From positions 1 to 26,638 of the forward strand of contig JAUSAU010000075.1 of NCBI GenBank assembly GCA_030652345.1: DNA of 26,638 bases, in the 5' to 3' direction. Below the pieces are notes generated by a model, which ran no database searches, had not been told where the DNA came from, and saw nothing but the letters and a program-made list of their open reading frames with translations. Made by a program: the position numbers and the translations under genes. Source of the stretch: Coriobacteriia bacterium (GTDB lineage Bacteria; Actinomycetota; Coriobacteriia; Anaerosomatales; PALSA-660). Below are positions 1 through 6,982 of the stretch, in pieces. The stretch's first letter is position 1. Each line of letters starts with the position of its first letter.

Positions 1-39
1 CGTGGGCCGGCACCGACGGATCGAGCGTTGCGCGGCGGT

Positions 40-1284
40 CTACTCGGCGATGACAGCTCCGCTCTCGGAGCCGCATCCACCCTTGAACGCGTACGTGCCG
101 GGCTTCAGCGCCGGGAGCTTGACGAGGCCGCCGCGGCTCAGGTCCGCGTCGACGCCGAGCTGCTCGAACGTGATGCGGCCGGTGCAGCCCGCGCCACCCG
201 GCGGGAACTCGAGTTCGACGGGCTCGTTGGCCTTGACGCGCACCTCATTGGGAAGGAACTCACCCTTGGTCGTGTCGATCTTGAAGCGCTGGACGCCCGC
301 CTGCGCCTGCGGGATCTCGGCGGGACGCGACGAGACCACCACGACGGCGAAGACAGCGATGAAGAGCAGGGCGACGACGGCGAACATCACGGCGCCCATC
401 GACGTGCGCTTGGTTCCGGCCGGGGAGTCGACGTCATCATCGGGGCCGGGGCCGGAGACCGGAGCGGCGACACGAGCTGCCGGCGCTGCGCGACCGGAAA
501 CCGGCTCGTCCTCGACCTCGACGGCCTGCTTCGAGCGCATACGCGCGAAGACGAGCGCGCCGAACGCGAGCAGTGCGGCGAGCGCCACGACACCGACGAT
601 CAGCGCGGTGGAGTCACCGCCGGGGGCCGCGGTACCGGTCGGGACGGCGGCGGCGCCGGTGGCCGACGTCCCGCCCGTGTAGACCGCCGAGGCGGAGAGC
701 ACGGTGCCCGGCTTCACGTTCGTTGCGGTGTAGGTGAGGTAGACGAAACCGGTCGGACCGGGCTCGCGCACGAGTCCGGGGCTCATCGTCACGACGCTGG
801 CGGTCTCGGGTATGCGCAGCGAGACCGCGGCGGTCGGCATGGCCGAGGGGACCGTGAGGGTCACCGACGCCACCGTCGACTCGCCCTGGCGCACTGTCGC
901 GCCGGGCACCATGACCTCGACCTGGACGTTGCGGGACTTGGTGACCGAGAAGGTCGCGAGGTCGATCGCCGGAGTGTCCTCGGTGATCATCGGGCGAGCG
1001 ACGATGTCCTGGCTGAGGTCGCCCCCGAGCACCTCGCCGGCCCACACGATCTCGGCGCCGTGCGGCACCGGGAAGCTGACGGTCACGGGAAGCTTCACGG
1101 ACTCGGGGATCGTCCCCGACAGGATCAGGACGGGACCCTCGGTGCTCTCGTGGATGACCGCCTGCAGTGACGAGAACCGCGCGAGCGGCCACGCGGCGAG
1201 CGCGGTGGCGGGCGCCAGGACGAGGAGCAGGACGGCGAGCGCACAGGCAAGCGCGATCGGGCGGCGGATGGTGGCAGCGTGCAT
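40..1284 (-). CDS. Secreted, membrane-anchored protein with C-terminal cupredoxin-like domain
   Basis: A 414-residue protein. I chose the ATG at 1284 because a GAAGAAGGG ribosome site lies just upstream and a signal peptide (residues 1-31, ending ATALAA) follows at once; the longer open frame upstream is Arg-rich and has no such features. Residues 32-205 look like an exported beta-rich region that I do not recognise. There are membrane segments at about 226-248 and 297-318, with a charged Pro/Ala linker between them. Residues 335-414 resemble the small cupredoxin domain (Cupredoxin_1 / EfeO-like type): a beta-strand pattern, GAGCTGR (365-370 region) and a final PGTYAF-GGCG strand. Members of that family usually end in a Cys-Gly-Met-type copper loop; here it reads GGCGSESG, so metal binding is uncertain. 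The gene lies 50 bp after a small secreted-protein gene and is probably co-transcribed with it. Electron transfer or copper handling at the membrane is inference only. Confidence 0.75.
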   Translation of the reverse strand: MHAATIRRPIALACALAVLLLVLAPATALAAWPLARFSSLQAVIHESTEGPVLILSGTIPESVKLPVTVSFPVPHGAEIVWAGEVLGGDLSQDIVARPMITEDTPAIDLATFSVTKSRNVQVEVMVPGATVRQGESTVASVTLTVPSAMPTAAVSLRIPETASVVTMSPGLVREPGPTGFVYLTYTATNVKPGTVLSASAVYTGGTSATGAAAVPTGTAAPGGDSTALIVGVVALAALLAFGALVFARMRSKQAVEVEDEPVSGRAAPAARVAAPVSGPGPDDDVDSPAGTKRTSMGAVMFAVVALLFIAVFAVVVVSSRPAEIPQAQAGVQRFKIDTTKGEFLPNEVRVKANEPVELEFPPGGAGCTGRITFEQLGVDADLSRGGLVKLPALKPGTYAFKGGCGSESGAVIAE

Positions 1285-1334
1285 GGAGTTCCCTTCTTCA
1301 GCGAGTGCAGGTCCGTGGTGCGAACGTGCCCGCA

Positions 1335-1628
1335 TCAGATCCGAAGGGGCGAACGGGCGCTCTGGGGCTCGTCCGGCAGCGTCGAGAACGAAGCCGCGGC
1401 GATCGCGGCCGCACGGTACGGTGACTGCACGTGAACGCGCTCGGACGCCGGAACGGCATAGTCGAGGACCGCGTCCGATGCCTTCCCCTGCGAGAGGGTC
1501 GCCGTCGTGCCGTGAGCAGGCTCGCAGCGGTCGAAGCCGCATGCCGCCTCGGCAAGGACCGGGACGAGCAACAGGCACGGCAGGAGGAGCAGCGCGAAGA
1601 GCGGGGCGGCGCGGACGAACGATCGCAT
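1335..1628 (-). CDS. Small secreted cysteine-containing protein, unknown
   Basis: A 97-residue protein that I do not recognise. The ATG at 1628 is preceded by GGAAGGG six bases upstream. Residues 1-29 form a clear signal peptide (an Arg-containing start, then Leu-rich up to VLAEAACG). It lacks a lipobox because the residue three before the cysteine is Glu, so signal peptidase I cleavage is more likely than lipidation. The mature part is only about 68 residues, with two cysteines near its start (CGFDRC) and no membrane segment. It lies in the same direction as, and 50 bp before, the cupredoxin-like gene, so the two may act together. A real gene is supported by the ribosome site plus signal peptide, but the short length leaves doubt. 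Confidence 0.5.
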   Translation of the reverse strand: MRSFVRAAPLFALLLLPCLLLVPVLAEAACGFDRCEPAHGTTATLSQGKASDAVLDYAVPASERVHVQSPYRAAAIAAASFSTLPDEPQSARSPLRI

Positions 1629-1654
1629 GAGGCCCTTCCGACTACAGTGGCGTG

Positions 1655-1688
1655 CGAGTTCTGCCGGCGCGCTGCCGCGCCGAACTCG
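1655..1688. terminator. Bulged GC-rich hairpin, probable terminator
   Basis: CGAGTTC (1655-1661) pairs with GAACTCG (1682-1688) and GGCGCG (1666-1671) with CGCGCC (1676-1681). The loop is CTGC and a 4-base bulge (TGCC, 1662-1665) lies on the left arm. It sits 20 bp past the stop codon of the 303-residue gene and before the next minus-strand gene. There is no T-run, so it could instead be a structured leader for the small secreted-protein gene. Confidence 0.45.
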
Positions 1689-1708
1689 GAGAATACACCA
1701 GGTCCGGT

Positions 1709-2620
1709 CTATCGTTCGTTGAGCCGCATCACATCGGGCGTGAAGCCTGTCGAACGGAGGAGTTCCAGGTACCGCTGGGGGGTCAGCGCCGCGGAAGCCC
1801 CGTCGACGGCGACCATGGCGGCCTCGATGACGTTCGTCCCGAACGTGCGGCCTTCGATGCGCGGCGTTGAGGTGACGAGCAGCTCGACGCCGCGGTCACG
1901 AAGGAACTCGACGTCCTCGGCGGTGGTCGTGTTGGTGACGACCCACTTGCCGCGCATGTCCTTCGGCATGAACTTGCGGACCCACTTGTAGTCGCCGGCG
2001 ATGATGTCGGCGTCCCGGTACAGTTGCCCGTACTTCGACTCCGCGACCTCCGTCTTGTGGTCGGCCTCGGCCGGGTAGAGGAACGAGATCGGCAGCTGGA
2101 CCGCGATCGGCGCGACCACGTGGATGACGCGTACGAGCGTGGGGAGCCGGTGGATGAGGATCGGGACGCCCAGGCCGTAGAGCAGGTCGCCGTAGGTCAT
2201 CTCGCAGCCATAGTCGCGGAAGCCCTCGGACATGCCCCAGCGGTCGAGCGCGCTCGTGACGAGCACGCGCTTGCTGGCCAGCTCGAGCCCGAGGTCCTCG
2301 GCCATGAAGCGCACGACGTCCTTCTCGACCGCACCCTTCAGGCCGCTGCCGTCCAGGATCGGCGTGCTCTTCGCGCAGTCGCGGAAGCGCTTCGCGTCGC
2401 GCAGCCAGTACGTCTTGCCGGCGGCCGTCAGGAACAGGTCGATGCCGCCGAGTCCGAACGCGTCCACGTTGCCGTCGAGCTCGCGGAGACGCGCCTCGGC
2501 GCGGTCCATGTCGCCGTCGGTGCCTTCCCGCCAGATCTTGAACTGCTCGCCGAACAGCTCGACCTCGACCGAGTGGTCGCGCGACGAGGATCCGATGGAT
2601 ACCGAGACGACCTGCTTCAT
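1709..2620 (-). CDS. 'Quinate 5-dehydrogenase'-family conserved protein (function unproven)
   Basis: A 303-residue cytosolic protein with the typical opening of a family often labelled quinate 5-dehydrogenase in Firmicutes and Actinobacteria. I see a VSIGSSSRDHSVE start, DAFGLGGIDLFL at 53-64, DGSGLKGAVEK at 90-100, a hydrophobic stretch APIAVQLPISFLYP at 170-183, IIAGDYKWVRKFMP at 206-219 and GRTFGTNVIEA at 257-267. I do not see the standard shikimate/quinate dehydrogenase signature, so the enzymatic label is inherited naming rather than something the sequence proves. The start codon overlaps the stop of the upstream HTH gene (ATGA), so translation is coupled. I recall this regulator plus family-member pair from other genomes, which suggests the regulator controls or senses the pathway of this protein. 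Confidence 0.7.
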   Translation of the reverse strand: MKQVVSVSIGSSSRDHSVEVELFGEQFKIWREGTDGDMDRAEARLRELDGNVDAFGLGGIDLFLTAAGKTYWLRDAKRFRDCAKSTPILDGSGLKGAVEKDVVRFMAEDLGLELASKRVLVTSALDRWGMSEGFRDYGCEMTYGDLLYGLGVPILIHRLPTLVRVIHVVAPIAVQLPISFLYPAEADHKTEVAESKYGQLYRDADIIAGDYKWVRKFMPKDMRGKWVVTNTTTAEDVEFLRDRGVELLVTSTPRIEGRTFGTNVIEAAMVAVDGASAALTPQRYLELLRSTGFTPDVMRLNER

Positions 2621-3165
2621 CGCGTGCGCTCCTTGCCGGGGGCCGGAGCGATGACCGCGTCCAGCAGGTCGGACAGTTCCGCGGGATCCACGACCACGTC
2701 GTGACGCAACGGGCTCGGGCCGAGGTTGCGGGCGATGACCTCACGCCCGAGGATCTTCTCTATGGTGCCGACCCGCCAATCGCTCGCCAGGACGACGACC
2801 TGGTCGAAATCCTTCAGTTGCGCCAGCGTGTCGAGCACGAGGTTGAACACCTGGTCCGCGCGCCCCGATTCGAGGCCCTCCCGCTCTGCCTGCGACATGA
2901 GCATGACGAACTCGATGCCGTGCTCGTCGGCGATGCGACGGATCTCCTCGCCGTTGGCCACGGGGAACGCGATGAGCGCCACGCGCTTGCCGCGCCGGAC
3001 CTCACCGAGCGTCTCGAGGCGCGAGATGAAGGTGCGCTCGACGTCGTGGGCGTCGGCGGCCTCCTGCTGGGTGGCGCCGCCCTCGCGGTCGGTGAGTATC
3101 GCGTCGATGGAGTCCGCGATCTTGTCGCGCGAGACGACCTTCTCGCCTATCCGGTAGAAGCGCAT
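2617..3165 (-). CDS. HTH transcriptional regulator paired with the 'quinate dehydrogenase' gene
   Basis: A 182-residue protein. The ATG at 3165 has GAGAGGGG (3174-3181) eight bases upstream. Residues 30-53 form an XRE-like helix-turn-helix (ATQQEAADAHDVERTFISRL, then ETLG). Residues 60-145 look like an alpha/beta domain (RVALIAFPV, EFVMLM, DQVVVLASDW), which could bind a ligand or a nucleotide. The stop overlaps the start of the following gene by the ATGA arrangement. A promoter and two TGTGCACA palindromes lie directly upstream, which fits autoregulation. The DNA-binding role is supported by the motif; the effector is unknown. Confidence 0.75.
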   Translation of the reverse strand: MRFYRIGEKVVSRDKIADSIDAILTDREGGATQQEAADAHDVERTFISRLETLGEVRRGKRVALIAFPVANGEEIRRIADEHGIEFVMLMSQAEREGLESGRADQVFNLVLDTLAQLKDFDQVVVLASDWRVGTIEKILGREVIARNLGPSPLRHDVVVDPAELSDLLDAVIAPAPGKERTR

Positions 3166-3181
3166 GCGGCGTACCCCTCTC

Positions 3182-3206
3182 GTGTGCACAGCGGTGTGCA
3201 CAGCGG
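3182..3206. repeat. Tandem 12-bp repeat with two TGTGCACA palindromes; candidate operator
   Basis: GTGTGCACAGCG occurs twice in perfect tandem (3182-3193 and 3194-3205), and the next base continues the repeat. Each copy holds the 8-bp palindrome TGTGCACA (3183-3190 and 3195-3202), 12 bp apart. The block lies between the -10 element and the ribosome site of the HTH gene, where bound protein would block transcription. It is likely the binding site of the HTH protein encoded just downstream. Confidence 0.55.
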
Positions 3207-3234
3207 AGTATACGCCTCTCGCGACGCGCGTCAG
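3207..3234 (-). promoter_or_regulatory. Candidate sigma-70-type promoter of the HTH gene
   Basis: On the minus strand CTGACG (3234-3229) and TATACT (3212-3207) are separated by 16 bases. The -10 matches TATAAT at five of six positions and is conspicuous in this GC-rich DNA. The -35 overlaps the coaX stop codon. The predicted start near 3200 falls inside the tandem repeat. Confidence 0.5.
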
Positions 3235-3995
3235 GCGTTGCGCTCGTAGACCATGAGCAGGCCTTTGAGCGTGAGGTCGCCGTCCACGTCGGTGATCGTC
3301 TCGCACAGCGCCGCCATGCGCTCGGCGAGCCCGCCGGTGGCGATGACGCGCGTCTCGGCGCCCAGCTCGCGCCAGACCCGGCGCACGAGCCCGTCGACCT
3401 TGGCCGCCTCGCCGAGCAGCAACCCGGCCTGCACGCTCTGGCGCGTGTTCCTGCCGATGACGACGCCCGGATCCTCGAGATCGACCTTCGAGAGGCGTGC
3501 GGCCTTGGTGAACAGCGCCTCGGCGCTCGTCTCGACACCGGGAGCGATCGCGCCGCCGAGGTAGGCGCCGGTCTCGTCCACCACATCGATGGTCGTGGCG
3601 GTGCCGAAGTCCACGACGAGCACCGGGCCGCCGAACATCGCGTACGCCGCCACGCCGTTGACGATGCGATCGGCGCCCACCTCGTGTGGGTTGTCGTAAC
3701 GGATGACCATGCCGGTCTTCAGGCCGGGGCCGACGACCATCGGGTCGCGGCCGGCGCCCTTGCGCACCGCGTCGGTCCACGCGTCGGTGAGGCGCGGGAC
3801 GACGGAGGAGACGATCACGTCGTTGACGTCGGACCAGCCGCGGCCGTCGAGGCCGAGCAGCCCCGCGACCTTGATGACGAGCTCGTCGGCGGTCAGCGAT
3901 GCGTTGGAAGACACGCGCCAGTGGCCGGTGAGGGCGCTGCCCTCGAACAGACCGATCACGGTCTGGGTGTTGCCCACGTCGACGGCGAGGATCAT
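3231..3995 (-). CDS. coaX: Type III pantothenate kinase
   Basis: A 254-residue enzyme, the usual length for CoaX, which phosphorylates pantothenate as the first step of coenzyme A synthesis. Diagnostic motifs of the acetate/sugar kinase fold are present: DVGNTQTVIG at 6-15 (phosphate-binding), EVGADRIVN at 105-113, VVDFGTATTIDV at 128-138, and GGAIAPG at 147-153. CoaX enzymes need a monovalent cation, are not feedback-inhibited by CoA, and form dimers (family knowledge). The ATG at 3995 is preceded by AGGAAGGGGAG. It is divergent from the response-regulator gene and is followed within 66 bp by the HTH gene in the same direction. A promoter for coaX must lie in 3996-4158, but I cannot define it. 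Confidence 0.95.
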   Translation of the reverse strand: MILAVDVGNTQTVIGLFEGSALTGHWRVSSNASLTADELVIKVAGLLGLDGRGWSDVNDVIVSSVVPRLTDAWTDAVRKGAGRDPMVVGPGLKTGMVIRYDNPHEVGADRIVNGVAAYAMFGGPVLVVDFGTATTIDVVDETGAYLGGAIAPGVETSAEALFTKAARLSKVDLEDPGVVIGRNTRQSVQAGLLLGEAAKVDGLVRRVWRELGAETRVIATGGLAERMAALCETITDVDGDLTLKGLLMVYERNA

Positions 3996-4115
3996 GGCCG
4001 CTCTCCCCTTCCTCGGTCTCTGGCGGTGCGCCGGCTTCCGCGAGCGTGCTGCGGGAGCGTCACCGCATTGTCACACGACCGTGGGCGCGGCGGCACCGAA
4101 ACGCTCCATCCACGG

Positions 4116-4124
4116 TGCTATCAT
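4116..4124 (+). promoter_or_regulatory. Candidate extended -10 promoter of the two-component operon
   Basis: TGCTATCAT lies 35 bases before the response-regulator ATG, a TGn extension joined to a near-consensus -10. No good -35 is visible at the right distance, which is tolerated with extended -10 elements. The remainder of the 163-bp divergent interval 3996-4158 shows no other clear signal. Confidence 0.35.
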
Positions 4125-4158
4125 CGCCGCGGAAGCGCAGGCCGGACAAGGGGGACTC

Positions 4159-4863
4159 ATGCTGGGAACGCCGCGGCTGCTCGTGGTCGACGACGAGGAT
4201 GCGATCCTCGAGTTCGTCTCGTTCAACCTGCGCAAGGAGGGCTACGACGTCACCACGGCCAAGGACGGCGACGAGGCCCTGGCGCTCGCCGAGTCCCGCG
4301 ACTTCGACCTGGTCGTCCTCGACATCATGCTGCCCGGGACCGACGGCTTCGAGGTCTGCCGCCGGCTGCGCGTCAAGGGCGACATCCCCGTCCTCTTCCT
4401 CTCGGCGCGCGACACCGAGCTCGACAAGGTCGTCGGCCTCGAGATCGGCGGCGACGACTACCTCGCGAAGCCCTTCGGCATCCGCGAGCTGCAGGCCCGC
4501 GTGAAGGCCCTGCTGCGCCGATCTGCCGCGGCTCCCCGCGCCTCAGCGTCCTCCGAGCCCGGCGAGGTCTTCGAGGCCGCCGGCATCCGGCTCGACGAGG
4601 GAACGCACGAGGTCGTCAACGGCGACACCCCCATCGATCTGACCCCGCGCGAGTTCGAACTGCTCGCCTGCCTCATGCGCCACGACGGCAAGGTGCTCTC
4701 CCGCGACCAGCTGCTTCGGCAGGCCTGGGGCTGGGAGATCGTCGTCGAGACCAAGACGGTCGACACGCATATCAAGCGCCTGCGCGACAAACTCGAAGCC
4801 GCCGGCGTGGACCCCAACATCGTCGAGACGGTGCGCGGCTACGGCTACCGGCTGAACGGCTAG
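4159..4863 (+). CDS. OmpR/PhoB-family response regulator
   Basis: A 234-residue two-domain regulator. The receiver domain (about 5-115) has the acidic pair DDE at 11-13, the phosphorylation site Asp55 in VVLDIMLPG, Ser82 and Lys104 in the LAKPF motif. The C-terminal winged helix (about 140-233) has the hallmark LTPREFELL, the recognition region VDTHIKRLRDKL and the closing VETVRGYGYRL. A ribosome site AAGGGGGAC stands before the ATG at 4159. The kinase gene starts three bases after the stop codon, so the two form a cognate pair. The sequence does not reveal the target genes; phosphate-type or envelope-stress roles are both possible for this subfamily. Confidence 0.93.
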   Translation: MLGTPRLLVVDDEDAILEFVSFNLRKEGYDVTTAKDGDEALALAESRDFDLVVLDIMLPGTDGFEVCRRLRVKGDIPVLFLSARDTELDKVVGLEIGGDDYLAKPFGIRELQARVKALLRRSAAAPRASASSEPGEVFEAAGIRLDEGTHEVVNGDTPIDLTPREFELLACLMRHDGKVLSRDQLLRQAWGWEIVVETKTVDTHIKRLRDKLEAAGVDPNIVETVRGYGYRLNG

Positions 4864-4866
4864 CGC

Positions 4867-6318
4867 GTGCGCGGCTCCATCCGCACGCGGCTGCTCGCCG
4901 CCTTCCTGTTCGTGGCGGTCGCAGCGGCCGCTGCGCTGTCCGTCTACTTCCTGCGCGAGGTCGAGGCGTACGGCCTGCGCCGCCTCGAGGAGCGTCTCTA
5001 TACCGAAGCGCGGGTGTCCGCGGCCCTGCTGGGCGCCGCACTCGAAGCCGACGTGACCGGAAGCACGGGCCCCAAGCTGTCCCGTCCGTTCGATGAGGCG
5101 CTCGGCCGCGCTCTGGCCGAAGCGGGCGATCAGACGGCGAGCCGGCTGGTCGTCATCGACAGCGCGGGCGACGTCGTCGCGGACAGCGGGGGTGCCGAGT
5201 CGGTCGGGAACAACTACGGCAACCGGCCCGAGATCGCCAAGGCCCTGCGCGGCGCCTATGGCGGAGCGACGCGCATGCTGCCCACCGGCCGCGTCGCCCT
5301 GTATGTCGCCGCCCCGATCCGCGTGCGCGGCGGCATCGTCGGCGTCACGTACGCGTCGTCCTCCACGTTCTCGATCCTCACACTGCTGTCCGACTACCGG
5401 CGGCAGCTCGCCGTGGTGATCGTGCTCTACGGACTCGCGGCGCTGCTCATCACCGAGATGCTGTCCCGGGCGCTGTCGCGGCCGCTGCGCGAGCTCGCGG
5501 AGGGCGCCACCGCGCTGGCGACGGACCACTCGGTGCGCGTCCGCCCCGCGGGTCCTCGCGAGACGCGCGAGCTCGCGGACGCGTTCAACCATCTGGCCGA
5601 GGAGATCGAGACGTCGTCGGTCGAACTGCACGAAGAGGAGCGCCGCAAATCGCGCTTCGTCTCCGATGTCAGTCACGAGCTGCGCAGTCCGCTCACCGGC
5701 ATCCGACTCGCCGCGGAGACCCTGCTGGAAGGTGGCGTCGACGAGGTCGACGAGAAGCGCTTCCTCGCGACGATCATCCGGGAGTCGGACCGCCTCACCG
5801 GCCTCGCCAACGACCTGCTCGAACTCCAGCGCATCGAAGGCGCCACCGGCGAGCTCCCACTCGGACGCGTGGACCTGACACAGGCCGCACGGCTGGCCGC
5901 CGAGGCGAACGAACCGATGGCCGCCGGCCGACGCGTCCGCGTCACCGTGACCGGCACCGCGCCCGAGGTGCTCGGCTCGCGCGACCGCATCCAGCAGGTG
6001 ATCGGGAACCTGGTGGACAACGCGACGCGCCACACGCCCGAGGGCTGCGGCGTCACCGTGGTCCTGTCGCGCGAAGGCGACGACGCGGTGGTCCGGGTGG
6101 CGGACGAAGGTCCGGGTATCCCCGAGGCCGATCTGTCCAACCTCTTCGAGCGCTTCTATCGCTCCCAGTACTCGCGCGACCGGATCACCGGGGGTGCGGG
6201 GCTGGGTCTGGCCATCGTGAAGGCGATCGTCGATGCGCACCACGGCACGATCGACGCGGCAAACCGGCCCGAGGGCGGCGCTCAGTTCACGGTGCGACTG
6301 CCGGCGCTGCCCGACTAG
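4867..6318 (+). CDS. Membrane sensor histidine kinase
   Basis: A 483-residue kinase starting at GTG 4867, directly after the regulator stop and probably translated by coupling. Segments in order: membrane helix about 8-28; extracytoplasmic sensor about 30-176, which includes a PAS/Cache-like strand pattern (RLVVIDSAGDVVADSG, then ALYVAAPIRVRGGIVGV); membrane helix about 181-198; HAMP about 199-255; HisKA with phospho-acceptor His270 in SHELRSP; and the HATPase domain with N box NLVDNATRHT (381-390), G1 DEGPGIP (413-419), F box FERFYR (427-432) and G2 GAGLGL (443-448). All catalytic boxes are intact. The domain order resembles PhoR/ResE-like kinases. The stop codon overlaps the bioY stop on the other strand. 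Confidence 0.93.
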   Translation: MRGSIRTRLLAAFLFVAVAAAAALSVYFLREVEAYGLRRLEERLYTEARVSAALLGAALEADVTGSTGPKLSRPFDEALGRALAEAGDQTASRLVVIDSAGDVVADSGGAESVGNNYGNRPEIAKALRGAYGGATRMLPTGRVALYVAAPIRVRGGIVGVTYASSSTFSILTLLSDYRRQLAVVIVLYGLAALLITEMLSRALSRPLRELAEGATALATDHSVRVRPAGPRETRELADAFNHLAEEIETSSVELHEEERRKSRFVSDVSHELRSPLTGIRLAAETLLEGGVDEVDEKRFLATIIRESDRLTGLANDLLELQRIEGATGELPLGRVDLTQAARLAAEANEPMAAGRRVRVTVTGTAPEVLGSRDRIQQVIGNLVDNATRHTPEGCGVTVVLSREGDDAVVRVADEGPGIPEADLSNLFERFYRSQYSRDRITGGAGLGLAIVKAIVDAHHGTIDAANRPEGGAQFTVRLPALPD

Positions 6319-6878
6319 ATGCGCGCGGCGCGGCGGACCCCGGCGGCCAGCGCGACGGCCACCGCCGCTTTGACGGCATCGGGGAGCACGAACGGCACGA
6401 CGCCCGCGAGCAGCGCAGGGACGGAACCCATGCCCGTCACGACAGCGAGCTGCTGCCACCCGAAGCCGTAGACGACCACGATGACCACCAGTGCGGCCGC
6501 GGCATCGGCGACCACCTGCGATGTGACGGTGCGCTCGAGCATCTCACGCGTCCACGCGCCGGCGACGGCGCCGACGAGGAAGCCGGACAGGAAGCCGCCA
6601 GTCGGTCCGAGGAGCACGGCGAGGCCGCCTCTGAATCCCGCGAAGACCGGCAGCCCCGCACTCCCGAGCACCAGATACGTCGCCACCGAGAAGGCGGCCC
6701 ATCGCGGCGGCACGAGCAAGGCGATCAGGACGACGACGAGCACCTGCAGCGTGACGGGCACAGGCTGCGTCGGGATCGACAGCAGCGCGCTCGCGCTGAG
6801 CAGCGCGGCGAGCAACGCGGTGGTGGCGACGCGGCGCGCATCGGATGGGACCGGGCGCGGCAGCGAGGTATCGGACAT
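6315..6878 (-). CDS. bioY: Biotin transporter BioY (ECF substrate-binding component)
   Basis: A 187-residue, roughly six-helix membrane protein that captures biotin in energy-coupling-factor transport. BioY signatures are present: IPTQPVPVTLQVL near the start, a long LGSAGLPVFAGFRGG motif, LLGPTGGFLSGF, and the closing PFVLPDAVKAAVAV. I chose the ATG at 6878, which has AGGGGGA five bases upstream, over a start eight codons earlier with no ribosome site. No ECF ATPase or EcfT gene is in the window, so it either uses a shared ECF module encoded elsewhere or works alone. The promoter carries a BirA-type operator, and a BirA with a DNA-binding domain is encoded at 20401-21384. The gene ends tail to tail with the sensor kinase, the stops overlapping within CTAG. 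Confidence 0.93.
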   Translation of the reverse strand: MSDTSLPRPVPSDARRVATTALLAALLSASALLSIPTQPVPVTLQVLVVVLIALLVPPRWAAFSVATYLVLGSAGLPVFAGFRGGLAVLLGPTGGFLSGFLVGAVAGAWTREMLERTVTSQVVADAAAALVVIVVVYGFGWQQLAVVTGMGSVPALLAGVVPFVLPDAVKAAVAVALAAGVRRAARI

Positions 6879-6903
6879 CGGTCCCCCTGCTCGGTGGCGC
6901 AAC

Positions 6904-6932
6904 TGTAAACCGTACCTCTTGGTTGGTTCACG
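6904..6932. promoter_or_regulatory. BirA-type biotin operator at the bioY promoter
   Basis: TGTAAACC (6904-6911) and GGTTCACG (6925-6932) form an inverted repeat with six of eight positions complementary and a 13-bp spacer. The arms match the known bacterial BirA consensus TTGTAAACC / GGTTTACAA. That consensus normally has a spacer of about 14-16 bp, so the spacing is slightly short. The site overlaps the -10 and predicted start of bioY, as expected for repression when biotin is plentiful. Confidence 0.7.
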
Positions 6933-6958
6933 GTAGCCGAGGGAGCCGCGGCGGTCAA
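6930..6958 (-). promoter_or_regulatory. Candidate bioY promoter
   Basis: On the minus strand TTGACC (6958-6953) and TACCGT (6935-6930) are spaced by 17 bases. The -35 is five of six to consensus; the -10 is weak but keeps the TAnnnT pattern. The BirA-type operator starts inside the -10. Confidence 0.5.
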
Positions 6959-6982
6959 CCGGTCTCAGGAGCGCGGGAACGC

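Noticed and set aside
1..39. Left edge as part of a gene
   Set aside because: The 39 bases after the cupredoxin-like stop show no frame or signal that can be judged.
40..1578. Longer form of the cupredoxin-like protein starting at 1578
   Set aside because: The added 98 residues are Arg-rich, overlap the small secreted-protein gene, and place the signal peptide in the middle of the protein.
4543..6459. Long minus-strand frame of 638 codons opposite the response regulator and sensor kinase
   Set aside because: It is antisense to two complete genes with all catalytic motifs; its Arg/Gly/Ala-rich composition is the usual GC-rich shadow and it has no recognisable domain.
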